64,000 bases of DNA. It comes from Macquaria australasica. Lineage: Eukaryota; Chordata; Actinopteri; Centrarchiformes; Percichthyidae. This document shows, piece after piece, positions 34,650 through 45,745 of this stretch; position 1 is the stretch's first letter; the number at the start of each line of letters is the position of its first letter. The notes under the pieces are model-generated. The model saw only the letters and a program-made list of their open reading frames with translations. It had not been told where the DNA came from and did not search any database. The position numbers and the translations under genes were made by a program. Location of the stretch: the NCBI GenBank assembly GCA_005408345.1, contig SEMN01000226.1:744001-808000 (forward strand), written 5' to 3'.

Positions 34650-36542
34650 GACACAAATTTGAACCTGGCTCAAATCCTATCTCATAGTATTATAAACTGC
34701 TGTGCAGAGTTTTGGCATCTGAGAAGCCTTCAAACTCATAGATCTACTACTCAAAAGGCCTCCCTGGATCCTATTTCATCTTCTCACCCGTATCTGAAAC
34801 AACACGTCCCCACCAATGCAGCCCCTTACATTGTTTTAACACAGGACTGTTTTCTGTCTGACTGTTTTCACCCGCTAAGAATCTGACCAAGTATACTCAA
34901 TACTACAGACACAATTTCGATAATCTGCACTAATTATGACTCAATATAGCTGAATAAGAAGCTAGTCGAGTGATTACCTACACATTTTACAAATTGTGCA
35001 AAAACATACATTCAAATTCACTCATCGCCCTAGTCAGTAGGTTAGAATGTCGTCTCTCGTCTCGTCTCCAAGCTTACAGCTACCCCTTGGTCTAAAACAA
35101 AGAACGTAATTTCATCAGACTGTCATTGTTTCTGTGTTACTCAGCTCTGATGCAATGACAGAAACACTTGAATCAATTCCCCCTATCAGTAAGCAGAGCA
35201 CCTTCCACAAATAGTGCAATACACACATCTGCATCCATACCAACACAGGCACATAGCATTCTTGTTACTATTCAGACTGTGATTGGTTTGTCCGTCATTC
35301 TCCCACACTGCAGACAGAGTGCAAATAATGAAGGTTCTCTGTGACAGAAAATCAATACTCAATACCTCCATAAAACCTCAACCATGCAATGTACCTCTAA
35401 ACAGCATGCCATTCAACATCAGCATGTTTAATCACACAGATGACATAGCAGCTGTGTAGTCTTCTTGGTTTGTAGGTGGACAGCAATGAATTGTGCAAAA
35501 TAATCAGGTGACAGACAACAGAATTTCATCCATTTCCTTAGAGAAGTCATTACATATCTTCTTGAAAATGTTATATCCTTGTTCAGAAAGTGGAATGTGG
35601 CCTGCAGCTCGCCAGGAGTAGTAGACACATAGCCCACTTTAGGCAGACAGGCCTAAATAAAGTCTTTGTTTGTCAGTGGGCGCTGGTTTCATCGGAGTCA
35701 AAGCTTGCAGCAGAATCGTTTTTCAAATGGCTCTAACTTTTCAAAATGTTCCCAAACTATATCTGTGTGTGTATCTCTGATGTAGGGAAATCACCTTTTT
35801 GCCCGAGCCATAGACTACCAGAAAAAGCTCAGACAGCTTGTTCCTAAAACTGTGGGCAGAATTTGCTCAATAGCCCACAGTAACAGCAATCTGTGATGAC
35901 GTGAAGCGAATTAGATTACTTTTCACTTTCACAGTGGGGAAAAAAAACAAACAGGCCATGGCCAGTGAATAAAACTGTCACTGAATAATGTGTTTTGTGT
36001 ACTTGATGTTGGCTCTGAATATTTCCATAGGTAAAACTTTGATAACTTACATCCAGTAAAAAGGTTCTATGCCACTGGGCCATTAGTGCCCATTTTTGTC
36101 ACACTCTATATTGTTAACTTCTCTACAGATATGCCAAAGCCACCTCTTGGTAAATGTGAATACACCCACGCAGCTTGCTAATCAGGTTTCTACCGAGAAC
36201 CACAAATGCCATGAGGGCTCAGCTGAGTTTACACAGAAACAAATGAGAGAATCAACCTTAGCAAGTGGCAAATCAGTGGCTGCACAGGATGGCTGATGTT
36301 CGAGCATGATGAGAAAGATATCTAATTGGGAAAAAGGTTGCATTTGTCTCTTGGCCCTATTAGCTTCAGTTTATTCCCTTGGCAAGAGCCGGTTTCTTAA
36401 TGCAAGATTTTAATCTATTTAGAGGAAAATAGAACTTTTCAATAGCAAGAAGTTGCTCACTTCTCTGCCTAATTAATGTCAGAAATCCTGTCAGAACCAG
36501 CAGTCATCCAAATAAAATATCAACAGACGTAAAACACTATTA

Positions 36543-36835
36543 AGGCTGGGCAATATGGTTGTGAAAATCATTGCATTAATAAAAATATTTTTTAAATATG
36601 TATTTATATGGCAAATGTTAGCAAAATTACGTAAAATAATCAAATTGATGTTCAATGCAATGAATTATTTTCCACTTTTCCACTGCATTAGATCAAACAA
36701 AACTTTTGATTAATTTAATACAAAACAATTAGACGAGATAACGAGATAATTTTGTAAAACAACAACACAATATGATTATATCAAGAGTCCACTGAAAGTC
36801 AGTAAACTATAATATTGACTTTCTGCCCAGGCCTA
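36543..36835. repeat. short DNA-transposon-like repeat with GGCTGGGCA termini
   Basis: The left end GGCTGGGCAATATGG and the right end, whose reverse complement is GGCCTGGGCAGAAAGTCAAT, resemble the inverted ends of a common teleost AT-rich non-autonomous element. The interior is AT-rich and non-coding. Confidence 0.5.
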
Positions 36836-37629
36836 AGGACATAATACAGACTGTCATAAACATGCCAAAAAGTAAGTGTGCAGAATACCACAATCAACAA
36901 TTATTTAGAGCAGAAGGCACATTCTATATAGGAAAGAATAACCAATATACAGTTATTGTTTAAACACAAAAATAGTGTGTGATGGACGATGAAATCCCCA
37001 AAATGCTTAAGGCAGGGTTTCCCCCAGGAAATTGGTTAGCAGAGGTGGTGCCTGGTGTCTTATCTGCACTGCAGCAGTGAATTTTTTTCTCAAACATCAG
37101 CACCTACTGATGTAGGATGTAGGACTCTACTTTTCCCAATTTGTAAAAACTTTAAAAAGTTGCACTGATTAATTTAGTTTTACAAAAATAAGCATCATAA
37201 CTCATCAAAGTTAATGTATTAGAATGAAAGGAGGGAGCACAGTTTGGGGGCTATTGTGTGGCATTATTGGATGAAATGAGAGTCAAATAGTATATACACT
37301 CAGTGGGAAAATTAAGATTGCATGATGTTTTGACCATTAAGCTCTGTCTTAACAAAGTCAGTCTTGTAGAGCCTCTGTGTTCCAGTTGCTGCTTGAGCTC
37401 TAGTACTGAGAAAAGGAAGTTGAGGTTCAAAACTGTTACCAAAGGTGCCACATTAGGGCAGGAAGAGGATTTTTCCTGGCAGTGTCAAGCAAAAGTGTTT
37501 GTGAATTTTACACACTAACACAGACATAACTGTTATGTGTGTATGTGTGAGTGAGTGTGTGTCTAATATGTGTTGTGTGCAGGACAGGGCTTGGTTGGCA
37601 TCAAGGCTGAGGAGACCCTTTTCACGGCA

Positions 37630-37812
37630 GCCATTTTGACTTGTCAAAGCAGGAAAAGCACAGGTGTAAGTAATACCATTAACAATGGCTCCATTCCATT
37701 AAGTGTCCCAGTAAGCCATGTCAGTGAGTGAGCATGCACAATACTGGCTCTCCTAAATGGAATGCAGCCATCGTTAATGTTATAAATTCCACTTGTGCTT
37801 GTCAAAATGTCT
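37630..37812. repeat. MITE-like fold-back element
   Basis: CCATTAACAATGGCTCCATT (left, about 37676) pairs with a right-hand segment near 37760-37785. More distally, CCATTTTGACTTGTCAAAG pairs with CTTGTCAAAATGTCTG near 37797. The arms are imperfect, total span is about 180 bp, and there is no coding content. Confidence 0.6.
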
Positions 37813-38807
37813 GTTGGGAACCCTGGGTTTCAATCATTTTGCATAACAGGGGGCTAGGTTGTTAGCATGCATTTGCATACATCTGCATTGAATATGCATC
37901 ATCCTTCAGGAAGTGTGATTTATTACTACTTCATTTGTACAATAATAGAGTATGTTTGGAGGGACAACAACTTAAAAAAAAAAAAAATCACAAAACTAAT
38001 ATAATGCTTCTATCAACACAAATATAGTGCAAATATGGTCCAATCCCTGCAGGTTGTCGTGTTTGTTCAGAGTGTATGTGATGGAGGTAATGGGGGACAT
38101 TTTGTATTGAAACCACCGGCATGTCACTCTACACAGCATGTCAGGTGTGAAAGGGTATAAAACAGGAACCTCTTCTGTTAATTGCATTTTTAATTTTAAT
38201 TTCTTAAGCTTTTCAAATGCAGTATAGTTAAACAACTAACTGTGGATGTGGAAGAATTTGGACATGGTATAATTTGTGCTTTTCCCATGAAATTGTATGC
38301 AGGCTGGTCATTTATAAAACTAAGTAATATACTCTTCAAAATGAGAGAGGAGGAATAATCAATTCACTATTTAGTGAAGTCAGCTGATGTAGTGTTTCCT
38401 GGAAGAAAACCTGCATACTCACAGGACTGGGCACCACTGGCTTAGAGAGAGCACTGGTAACCAGTCTGGCCAGTTATGTTGGTAATTCTCCATTTTGGCC
38501 TGGAAGGGTCTGAGTGCATGATTGTACCAGACCAGACATGCAAAACTCAGATGAAAGCTATTTGGGAGCTGCGTCATAAGAATGAGATTTCCACCCTTAT
38601 CTAAACCATCACAACAGGAAAAGTCCCTTTAAAGACAAATTGCTGACAAAGGTCAGCCAAGTTGGACCAGAGACATAACATCTATTCCGCTCACAGCTGC
38701 TGCTGAACGTATTTTTCAACCATACTTGACAATTTACACAAACTTCTGGTTTTGTTTTTGTCTGCTTCTTTGCATGCCTGTCTTAGAAACATCTGAAAAT
38801 GGTAATC

Positions 38808-39146
38808 CAGTTAGTCGTTAATCAATCAACAGAAAATGAATCTGCAACAATTTTGATAATCGGTTAATCATTATGTAATTTCTTTAAGCAATAATGCCAA
38901 AAATCCTCTGGCTTCAGCTTGTCACTTTTGAATATTGGCCTGTTTTCTTAGTCTTCTATCATAGCACACTGATTATATTTGGGTTTTGGACTGCTGATTG
39001 ACCAAAAGAAGCAATGTGAATGCGAAAACTTGGGCTCTGGAAAAATGGTGCAAGACATTTTCTAGACCAAACGATTAACCGTTTAAATTGAGAAAATAAT
39101 CGACATATTAATGGAAAATGAAAATAATCACTAGTTGCAGCTCTAT
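38808..39146. repeat. dispersed teleost repeat, family A copy 4
   Basis: This copy contains AGTTAGTCGTTAATCAATCA, ATTTTGATAATCGGTTAATC, CTGGCTTCAGCTTGTCAC, TTGGGTTTTGGACTGCTGAT and a terminal CTAGTTGCAGCTCTATATG, in the same orientation as the other copies. Confidence 0.85.
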
Positions 39147-39204
39147 ATGACTTAAATGATCTCATATGACAAGGCATTACCCAAATCAGTAGTTTTCTGT
39201 TACA

Positions 39205-39576
39205 TCCATCCATCCATTTTCTATACCGCTTATCCTCTTAGAGGGTCGCGGGGGGCTGGAGCCAATCCCAGCTGACATTGGGCGAGAGGCGGGGTACACC
39301 CAGGACTGGTCGCCAGTCAATCACAGGGCTGACACATAGAGACAGACAAACATTCACACTCATAATCACACCTACGGACAATTTAGAATCACCAATTAAC
39401 CTAACTTGCATGTCTTTTGGATGGTGGGAGGAAGCCGGAGTGCCCGGAGAGAACCCACGCGGACACGAGGAGAACATGCAAACTCCACACAAGAAGGCCA
39501 GCGGGTGCGAACCCAGAACCCTCTTGTTGTGAGGCAACAGTGCTAACCACTGCACCACCGTGCCGCCCTGACGTGA
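39205..39576 (-). mobile_element. tRNA-derived SINE-like retroposon with 11-bp target-site duplication
   Basis: On the minus strand the element starts near GGCGGCACGGTGGTGCAGTG. It has a pol III A-box-like TGGTGCAGTGG (complement of 39547-39557) and a B-box-like GGTTCGCACCC (complement of 39503-39513), at tRNA-like spacing. Its far end is a (GGAT)n tail, seen as TCCATCCATCC at the left. TTTCTGTTACA occurs at 39194-39204 and again at 39577-39587, flanking the element exactly as a target-site duplication. The body contains a GCATGTTCTCC-type region common in fish genomes. Open frames on both strands here are repeat-derived. Confidence 0.85.
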
Positions 39577-40060
39577 TTTCTGTTACAATCACAGAGAAAC
39601 TGCTTTAGTGAAAAAACCTCTAGATGAACCCTGCACGTTAAGTGATCCATAATGCAGAACACTAGCAACAGATGTCAGTTCAGTGGGAACCAAATGTTCA
39701 GTGATGAACTGCTGCTGAGTTCCAATGTCTAAATGGAATCAGTGAGTAAATAAAAGAGACAGAACGCCTGTAGGATTGGGATGAAGCAACCTGCACAGGG
39801 ATGTCTCTGAGGTGATAGGGTGAATAAAGCTGCTGCCCCAATTCTTAACATTTAGCAGCTGAGAAATTTCCATTTCTTTCACCATATTGTAAGAGTTGAG
39901 CCCTTCCAGGAAGTCGGTTAACCAGACATACTATGCAAGTGTTGAAAATGTTAGACCTGATGTATGAGTGCTGCTGAGGAGAATTGAAAGGTGACTTTGT
40001 CCAAATGGCAAGGGGGGAAATGTGAAACCCTATTAAAAAAAGTCAAAGCGTGTGCGTGTG

Positions 40061-40062
<2 letters not shown>

Positions 40063-40091
<29 letters not shown>
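40063..40091. repeat. (CA)n microsatellite
   Basis: About 14 CA units are preceded by a degenerate TGTGCGTGTGCGT stretch. Confidence 0.95.
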
Positions 40092-40094
<3 letters not shown>

Positions 40095-43000
40095 GCCAAA
40101 ACAATCACAATGCTCCACTGTGAGCATGAATACATACAGACTCCAAACAACCACAGCATAGCTCTCTGAACAGCTGACCAGCACAGCCTGGCATATTACT
40201 CACTTCGAGTCACTGTAGGCCTTTTACTACAGACATACCAATGACTAAACAATGATAAATCAGTCAAGTGAAACAAAAACAAAACTTACTTACTGAATAC
40301 AGATACTACTAGATGTGGAGTAACCCCAATTGAAGAAGATGATGCTGCTGCCACTCCGCTCTTCCAAATGTACTGTGGGGTCTCCTAAAGTTTACCTGTC
40401 AATGAAAGTTTTAGCATATGTTTTAAAATGAAAAATGTCTTTTCTTTTCTTTAAAATGTCTTTAGGAAATCACAAAGACCAGAGTAGTCCCATAACAGCC
40501 CACAGAAATATTTCTGAGCAAACAAAAGAGGATGGAAGCAAGTCAAACAAAAGATAGCACCACATGTTGTACAACATTACAATATGAAGTAAAGGGTTTA
40601 TCAAAGATAATGAATCCCAAATGAGATTTTGCTGAGTTTATGTGGACAGCTGGAACTGTCTGAGGGAAACGACTTGCCAAATATACACAGAAATTGTCCA
40701 CAGTGTTATGCCACCACTCAACAATGGAATTGCTTTTCTGTCTTCTGCAGATGTAATTAATGAGTTGGGCAGCCTATCACTGCCATAAAATGGCAAAGTC
40801 TGAATAGCAACATATGGTCTTAGGTTCTCCAATCTTGTCCACTGGAAATAAACAGGAGCACATCTGTGGTAGGGTCATTATTAAAGCCCATGGCTAACCC
40901 ATTGTCACACCAGACTGTAGAAATTGAAGATGCCAAGAAGAAAGCCATCCTCATTGGCGGAAGAATATTGCTGGTACACAGTAGTCCCTAGAGACAGACC
41001 AGAAGTCAGTACAGAAAGATGAAGCTATTTGTTGCTATTTTAAGAATAAATCTAAAGCGACAATTACCATAACAACAGCAGTAGATGAGATCCACATTAA
41101 GAGCTATAATCTACCCATTCTGAGTATCAAAAATAGACAAATAAAAAATAAAGTCTTGAGGCAAAGATCCTTTACAGCTGCTGAAAATCACGCTGTGCTA
41201 CTGTGCCTCAGGCAGCATAAATACTACCCTCACACTTTCAACGGCTTGCAAATGTATATGTACATTTGTACAGCTAAACTAAAAATAACCATTAAAATTA
41301 TAATATTTACACATTGTCGTGTCATTGGTGGACTGTGTTGTGTTAATGAATCACTGAGGGGTTAAAACAAAAAAAGGAGGACCACCATCTGCTTTGGCTA
41401 CCCAGCATGCAGCATGCCAAGAGTGTGTGAAGGACCTGTGGGACTGCCCAGGGCTGTAGTCGGAGCCGCTGCCTGCCTCACTGCCTGCCTCACTGCCTCT
41501 TCACAAAAACTACACAGACACATAACCATCTACATATGCTACTGCTTAACTCTCCGAGGATCATTTCAGCCTCACAGCCCAGCTCCACTGAGACCTGGTT
41601 AACTCTCTATCCAGTCCGGTGGAGTGCAGGGGACACGATTCTTATTTTTCCACTCGGTTTTGTAGTAAATATAGTACTACTTCCATCAATAGGACCGCCA
41701 CAGTAAATCTGCCCCCTTGAATAAGGAGGTTGCAATATAATTTAATATTTCCATTGGTCAGACAGGTATTAAGTACAGTTGTAAGACAATGTGTACCACT
41801 TCTAGGTGACACAGAGAGTCATGCTGTTGTTCTGCATGAGAGCCATTAGCAAGAAGAGCTTGCAACAAAAGCTAAAAGAGTCTTTGAGGGTTGGCTGAGG
41901 TGACAATATCCTGCAGTCACAAGCGTTCATGGAAAAAGAAAACAGTCCAAAAGGTCATCATCAGGCCAGATCTGACCAATTTACCAGAGCCACTTCTGCA
42001 TCCAGGAATTAGAGTGCTGCTATGTTAACTGCAAAAATGCCTAATGGTTTGATCATGCTTGCTTTGGTTAAAAGGACAGAGATGCTGTTGAGCACATACC
42101 TCAGCCAGAAAAATTGCTGATGGCCACATCAGCACAGCCACGGTATCTTCAGACATCCACTGCTGCCCACTCCACATCGATATTATTCATTTTCCACAAA
42201 GCTGAAAACTTTGTCATCATGGGCACAAAGAACAGAGAAGGAAGCCCTGTTTCATCTTTCCCCGGCCAATTAGAATCCCCCGCCCGCCCACAGAGCCTGG
42301 ATGACATGTTGATTCCTGATCACAAGGCAATTACAGAAAAACAGTGCAACTGCTGCCATGGGAATAAGGCTTGATTCATGAAAAAGACAAACCAAGTAAG
42401 CAATTTACAAGGCTTCATGCTGAGGGCTAAAATCCCTCATTTGTCTCCCTATTCGACGTCACATATAAGGAATGTAACAGCCACCATGTCGCTTCCCTCA
42501 TGTTATTGGCTTCTGTTTGACCCAAGCCAGCATCTTGGGTTAGGTTTTGTTGTGTGTTGAAAATGCTTGTAGCATTACAAACGTGGGCATATCGATGCAC
42601 AGGCATGCGTAAAGCAGTGGTCAATTTGAGGGAAACATGCACCTGTTCGTTGTCTGTTCTTCCTTCTAAAGCACTCAACAACAAATTCAGTAGTTGGAGG
42701 TTGGAAAATAAGTGAAGCTTATATTTCAGTCATCCAATAAGCTATCCTCATGGGATATAGGATTGAGACTTTCCCTGGAGACTGCTAAACAGTAAGCTAT
42801 AGCTCAGTTCACAATACTGACAACATGACTATATTCTGATAGTGCTGGCTGCAGCATTGCTGAACTGCACTTGGGACAAGTCTTAACACACCAAACACTA
42901 ACCTGCACTGTTAAACAGACTGTCACTGGCTAATCTATCTCTCCAACACACTCTCATTTTTACCATTATTGCACTTAATCTCAATTACAATTTCAGAGGG

Positions 43001-43975
43001 AAAGTACGAATTTGAACTGTGTGTACACTGACACAAACTCCTTTCATTTTTATATAAACATTACAGCACACTACTGTCTCCCCTCCTCCTTGTGATAAAC
43101 ACAGCTGGTGCATTTGCTTTTTTTTTTTTTCCATTAGATAATTTTAAGTGCTGTCCAATTTGGGCAATTTCTATCAATGAAATATCCAGACATTGGTGTG
43201 TTTTGGCCGTCAGTGCCCTACCATACCGGTTAATCCAATTTCACCTATTAAGCAGTCAACTCTGCCATCTCCTTTTGGAAACTTAACATTTATTCAACGT
43301 TTTAACCTATTTTTAAAACATAAAAACTACAATTTATTGACGAAATAAAAATAAATTGACCAGCGTCAAAGCCAGCGGGACAGACTACGAAAATGCTCAT
43401 GCTGAATAATGACAGCACATTTTCAGGCTTTTAACTGGGTAATAATTAGTTGCTCGCCAACCTTTGGCTGCTAAATAACTTCACAGTTACTGGGTGGGGT
43501 GTTGAGTTAGCAACTCAGCCGTTGATACGGTCATGGAGCTAAACTGTTAAAATAATAGATCTTCTAATGAAGATGAGCGTTTTGCTTAACGTTACATGCC
43601 ATTGATACAAAGAAAAATCATTTAATGTTTTTTTGTTTTTCTTTAACGGCTCATTTGACAGAGCTGTCCACCACGTTCAACTTCACTTCTCCAGCTTTTG
43701 TAATGTTACCTATAGCTACTTTAAGTACTACAGCTACAACAAAACAACTTAACCACCGGATGAAATAAAATATCTCTTACAGAAATAGTCGATAAGCTCT
43801 TCCAATCACGCAGCGCGAAATGACTTATTATTTTAGCTAGCAGTTCGTGTTAACTCTCCAAGACGTTGACAGATACAAAACAATAGCTTGAATCTTCTTA
43901 AAGTTACAATTGTAGTTCGTGGTTAAAGGCAGTAGTCAAAATATCAAAAAAGCGCAGAAAACATGTGTAACTTAC

Positions 43976-44110
43976 AGAGGGAAAGCGGAGTTGTGTCCAG
44001 AGTTTGCTTCAGAGTCTAACGTTAGCCGTTATTACAGTGAGTGAGCAGAGAGGATAGTGGAGGCACATCGCAGAGCTCCGTGCTTTCACAAACCCCGGAG
44101 CAGCAAACAA
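43976..44110 (-). other. tp53i11: candidate non-coding first exon of tp53i11
   Basis: On the minus strand this GC-richer block ends in a strong donor, CCCTCT|GTAAGTTAC (exon low edge 43976). It contains a TAACGTTAG motif of the sort clustered at the cd82 5' end. The next recognised minus-strand exon in the direction of transcription is the tp53i11 start-codon exon at 20482, which requires an upstream exon. The upper edge is approximate. There is no coding content. Assignment rests on order, strand and splice signals only. Confidence 0.42.
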
Positions 44111-44180
44111 TCCAAGGGAGCTGGACATTACCGCAGTAACCTGCGCTCACACGAAAGCGCACATTGGATTGTCTCTACCG
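44111..44180 (-). promoter_or_regulatory. candidate tp53i11 promoter with CCAAT box
   Basis: A minus-strand CCAAT (complement of ATTGG at 44163-44167) lies 60-90 nt upstream of the proposed exon, in a locally CpG-containing segment (GCGCTTTCGTGTGAGCGC on the minus strand). No TATA box is seen. Dispersed repeat sequence begins at about 44251, so the promoter would be compact. Confidence 0.35.
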
Positions 44181-44250
44181 TAATACATAGACTAGCACCA
44201 GAACGTAAATGTGGTCTACAGTAAACAACAAAACAAATGCTAGTTTCAAC

Positions 44251-44672
44251 CAGTGGTGGAAGAAGTATTAAGATATTTTACTCAAGTATAAGTAAAAATA
44301 CTACAGTGTAAAATTACTCTGTTTCAATTAAAAGTCCTGCATTCAAATTCTTACTTAAGTAAAAGTACAAAAATATAAAAATATACTTAAAGTACCCAGT
44401 GGTAAATTTACTCAGGTAATGTACTTAAGTACAATTTGTACTTTATACTTCTACTCCACTACAATTCAGAGGGAAATTGTTTTTTTGTTTTTTTTGTACT
44501 TTTTACTCCACTACATTTATCTGACAGCTTGAGTTTCTAGTTACTTCATAGATTAAGATTTTACAAACAAAACATATGATCAGTTTATAAAATATGATAC
44601 TGTGCTATGGATTAAACTATCCAACAGTATATATAGTAGTTAAAATGTGTTCCACCTCCACCAGCTGTAACA
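44251..44672 (+). repeat. hAT-like non-autonomous dispersed repeat
   Basis: The repeat starts CAGTGGTGGAAGAAGTATTA, followed by TTTACTCAAGTA and CTTAAGTA iterations, TACTTCTACTCCACTACAAT, a GTACTTTTTACTCCACTACA block and GATCAGTTTATAAAATATGA. This is a very common teleost repeat. The CAGTGG start resembles hAT termini. It is cut off at about 44672, where LINE sequence begins. Confidence 0.75.
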
Positions 44673-45265
44673 TGCTGGAAACAGACAGGAAACATCACTG
44701 CAGACCCATCACACCCTGTTCACAACCTGTTTCAACTCCTCTCATCTGGTAGGCGCTACAGAGCACTGTACGCCAAAACAACCAGACACAACAACAGTTT
44801 CTTTCCACACGCCATTACTTTGATGAACAGTTAAATCAGTCATATAGTGGCAATAACCTTGTAACCCTAAAACATCCACTTACCTACAAATTATACATGA
44901 TATATTTACAGTTTAAAATGCACACTGTGCTTTAAAATGTACATGTCATCCGTCATTGTCAAATATGAATCATTCACGCTGTATGTATATAGACATGTAT
45001 ACATGCACATACTGTACATAACCACCCAGTAATTTATTACATTACCCATTCAATATTTCTCCTTTGCACATTTTTTTACAGAAACACTTGACTTGTATAT
45101 AGATGTTGTATGTTGTTCGTAATTTTTTATATAATTATATTTATATATATACACATTTTTTCACCTACTTGTATGTACATAATAGTTCTACATTTATTTA
45201 TACCTATCTTTGTGCAGCTTTGTTGTCCTTGTTTTTAGCTGTATGTCTATTTCTATCTTCCTGTT
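44673..45265 (+). mobile_element. 5'-truncated non-LTR retrotransposon remnant (ORF2 C-terminus and 3' UTR)
   Basis: In plus frame the sequence 44712-44837 reads HPVHNLFQLLSSGRRYRALY and ends TLMNS followed by a stop. This matches the C-terminal region of fish LINE ORF2 proteins, with S/P-GRRYRALxAKT and NSFFPxAI motifs. An AT-rich 3' UTR-like segment follows to about 45265. The reverse-transcriptase and endonuclease domains are absent, so the copy is dead. It appears inserted into or abutting the hAT-like repeat. Confidence 0.7.
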
Positions 45266-45269
45266 TGAA

Positions 45270-45745
45270 TTGTTCTGTGTGAAAGTACATGGAGAGAAAC
45301 TTCAAACCCTCCTGCTGTGCAAAGACGTTTATCTGAAGGTAATATGAGGCTTCAGCAGTCTGAGTTACACAAAACATGTGTGTATCATGCAAAGTTATGG
45401 TCTTTTTAATACCAGATTCCCTCTTTTTGTTTCCCTGGACATTGTTTCTGTGTTGAGATGTGATGAAGGGACAGTACCACAAAGAGGACATACTACAAAG
45501 GCTGCAACTTTGGGAAATACTTGCTTGATTTATCTAACTCAGACTGCTGAAGCCTCATATAAGCTTCAGATAAACTTTGGAGTGCATTTTTGCACAAAAT
45601 CAGAAATGTGGATTTTGTCCCCCATCACTTACATTGAAATTGATTTATGAAAGGATGTCTTTAGGGCCGGTGTGAAGAGATGATTACAGCAAGCAAAATC
45701 TGTTTCAACATACATATGGGCGCCTGACTAATGCTTTAAGAAGTA
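45270..45745. repeat. dispersed repeat, family B copy 2
   Basis: This is the second copy of the family at 11845-12240. Shared blocks include GCAAAGTTATGGTCTTTTTA, AGATTCCCTCTTTTTG, GACAGTACCACAAAGAGG and TTTCAACATACATATGGG. It carries an extra internal duplication of the CAGACTGCTGAAGCCTCATA type relative to copy 1. Frames of 90-95 residues on both strands are repeat-derived. Confidence 0.75.

Larger units (their letters stand above)
20483..43975 (-). other. probable large tp53i11 5' intron (23.5 kb)
   Basis: The start-codon exon has a splice acceptor, so a 5' exon must lie upstream. The best candidate first exon is at 43976. Within this interval I could not support any coding exon on either strand. 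The content is dispersed repeats (listed separately), microsatellites and unique AT-rich sequence. Stretches where I see nothing specific are 20520-22200, 23550-25520, 28350-29750, 32100-33100, 33170-34600, 34660-36540, 39600-40050 and 40100-43960. If a different first exon is used, part of this is intergenic. Confidence 0.5.

Noticed and set aside
39238..39608. Several 60-106-residue frames on both strands
   Set aside because: Entirely within or overlapping the SINE-like insertion.
44140..44165. Palindromic CpG-containing block at the right of the candidate tp53i11 exon considered as a separate structured RNA
   Set aside because: The inverted match (GCGCTTTCGTGTGAGCGC) is short and imperfect; better read as promoter sequence.
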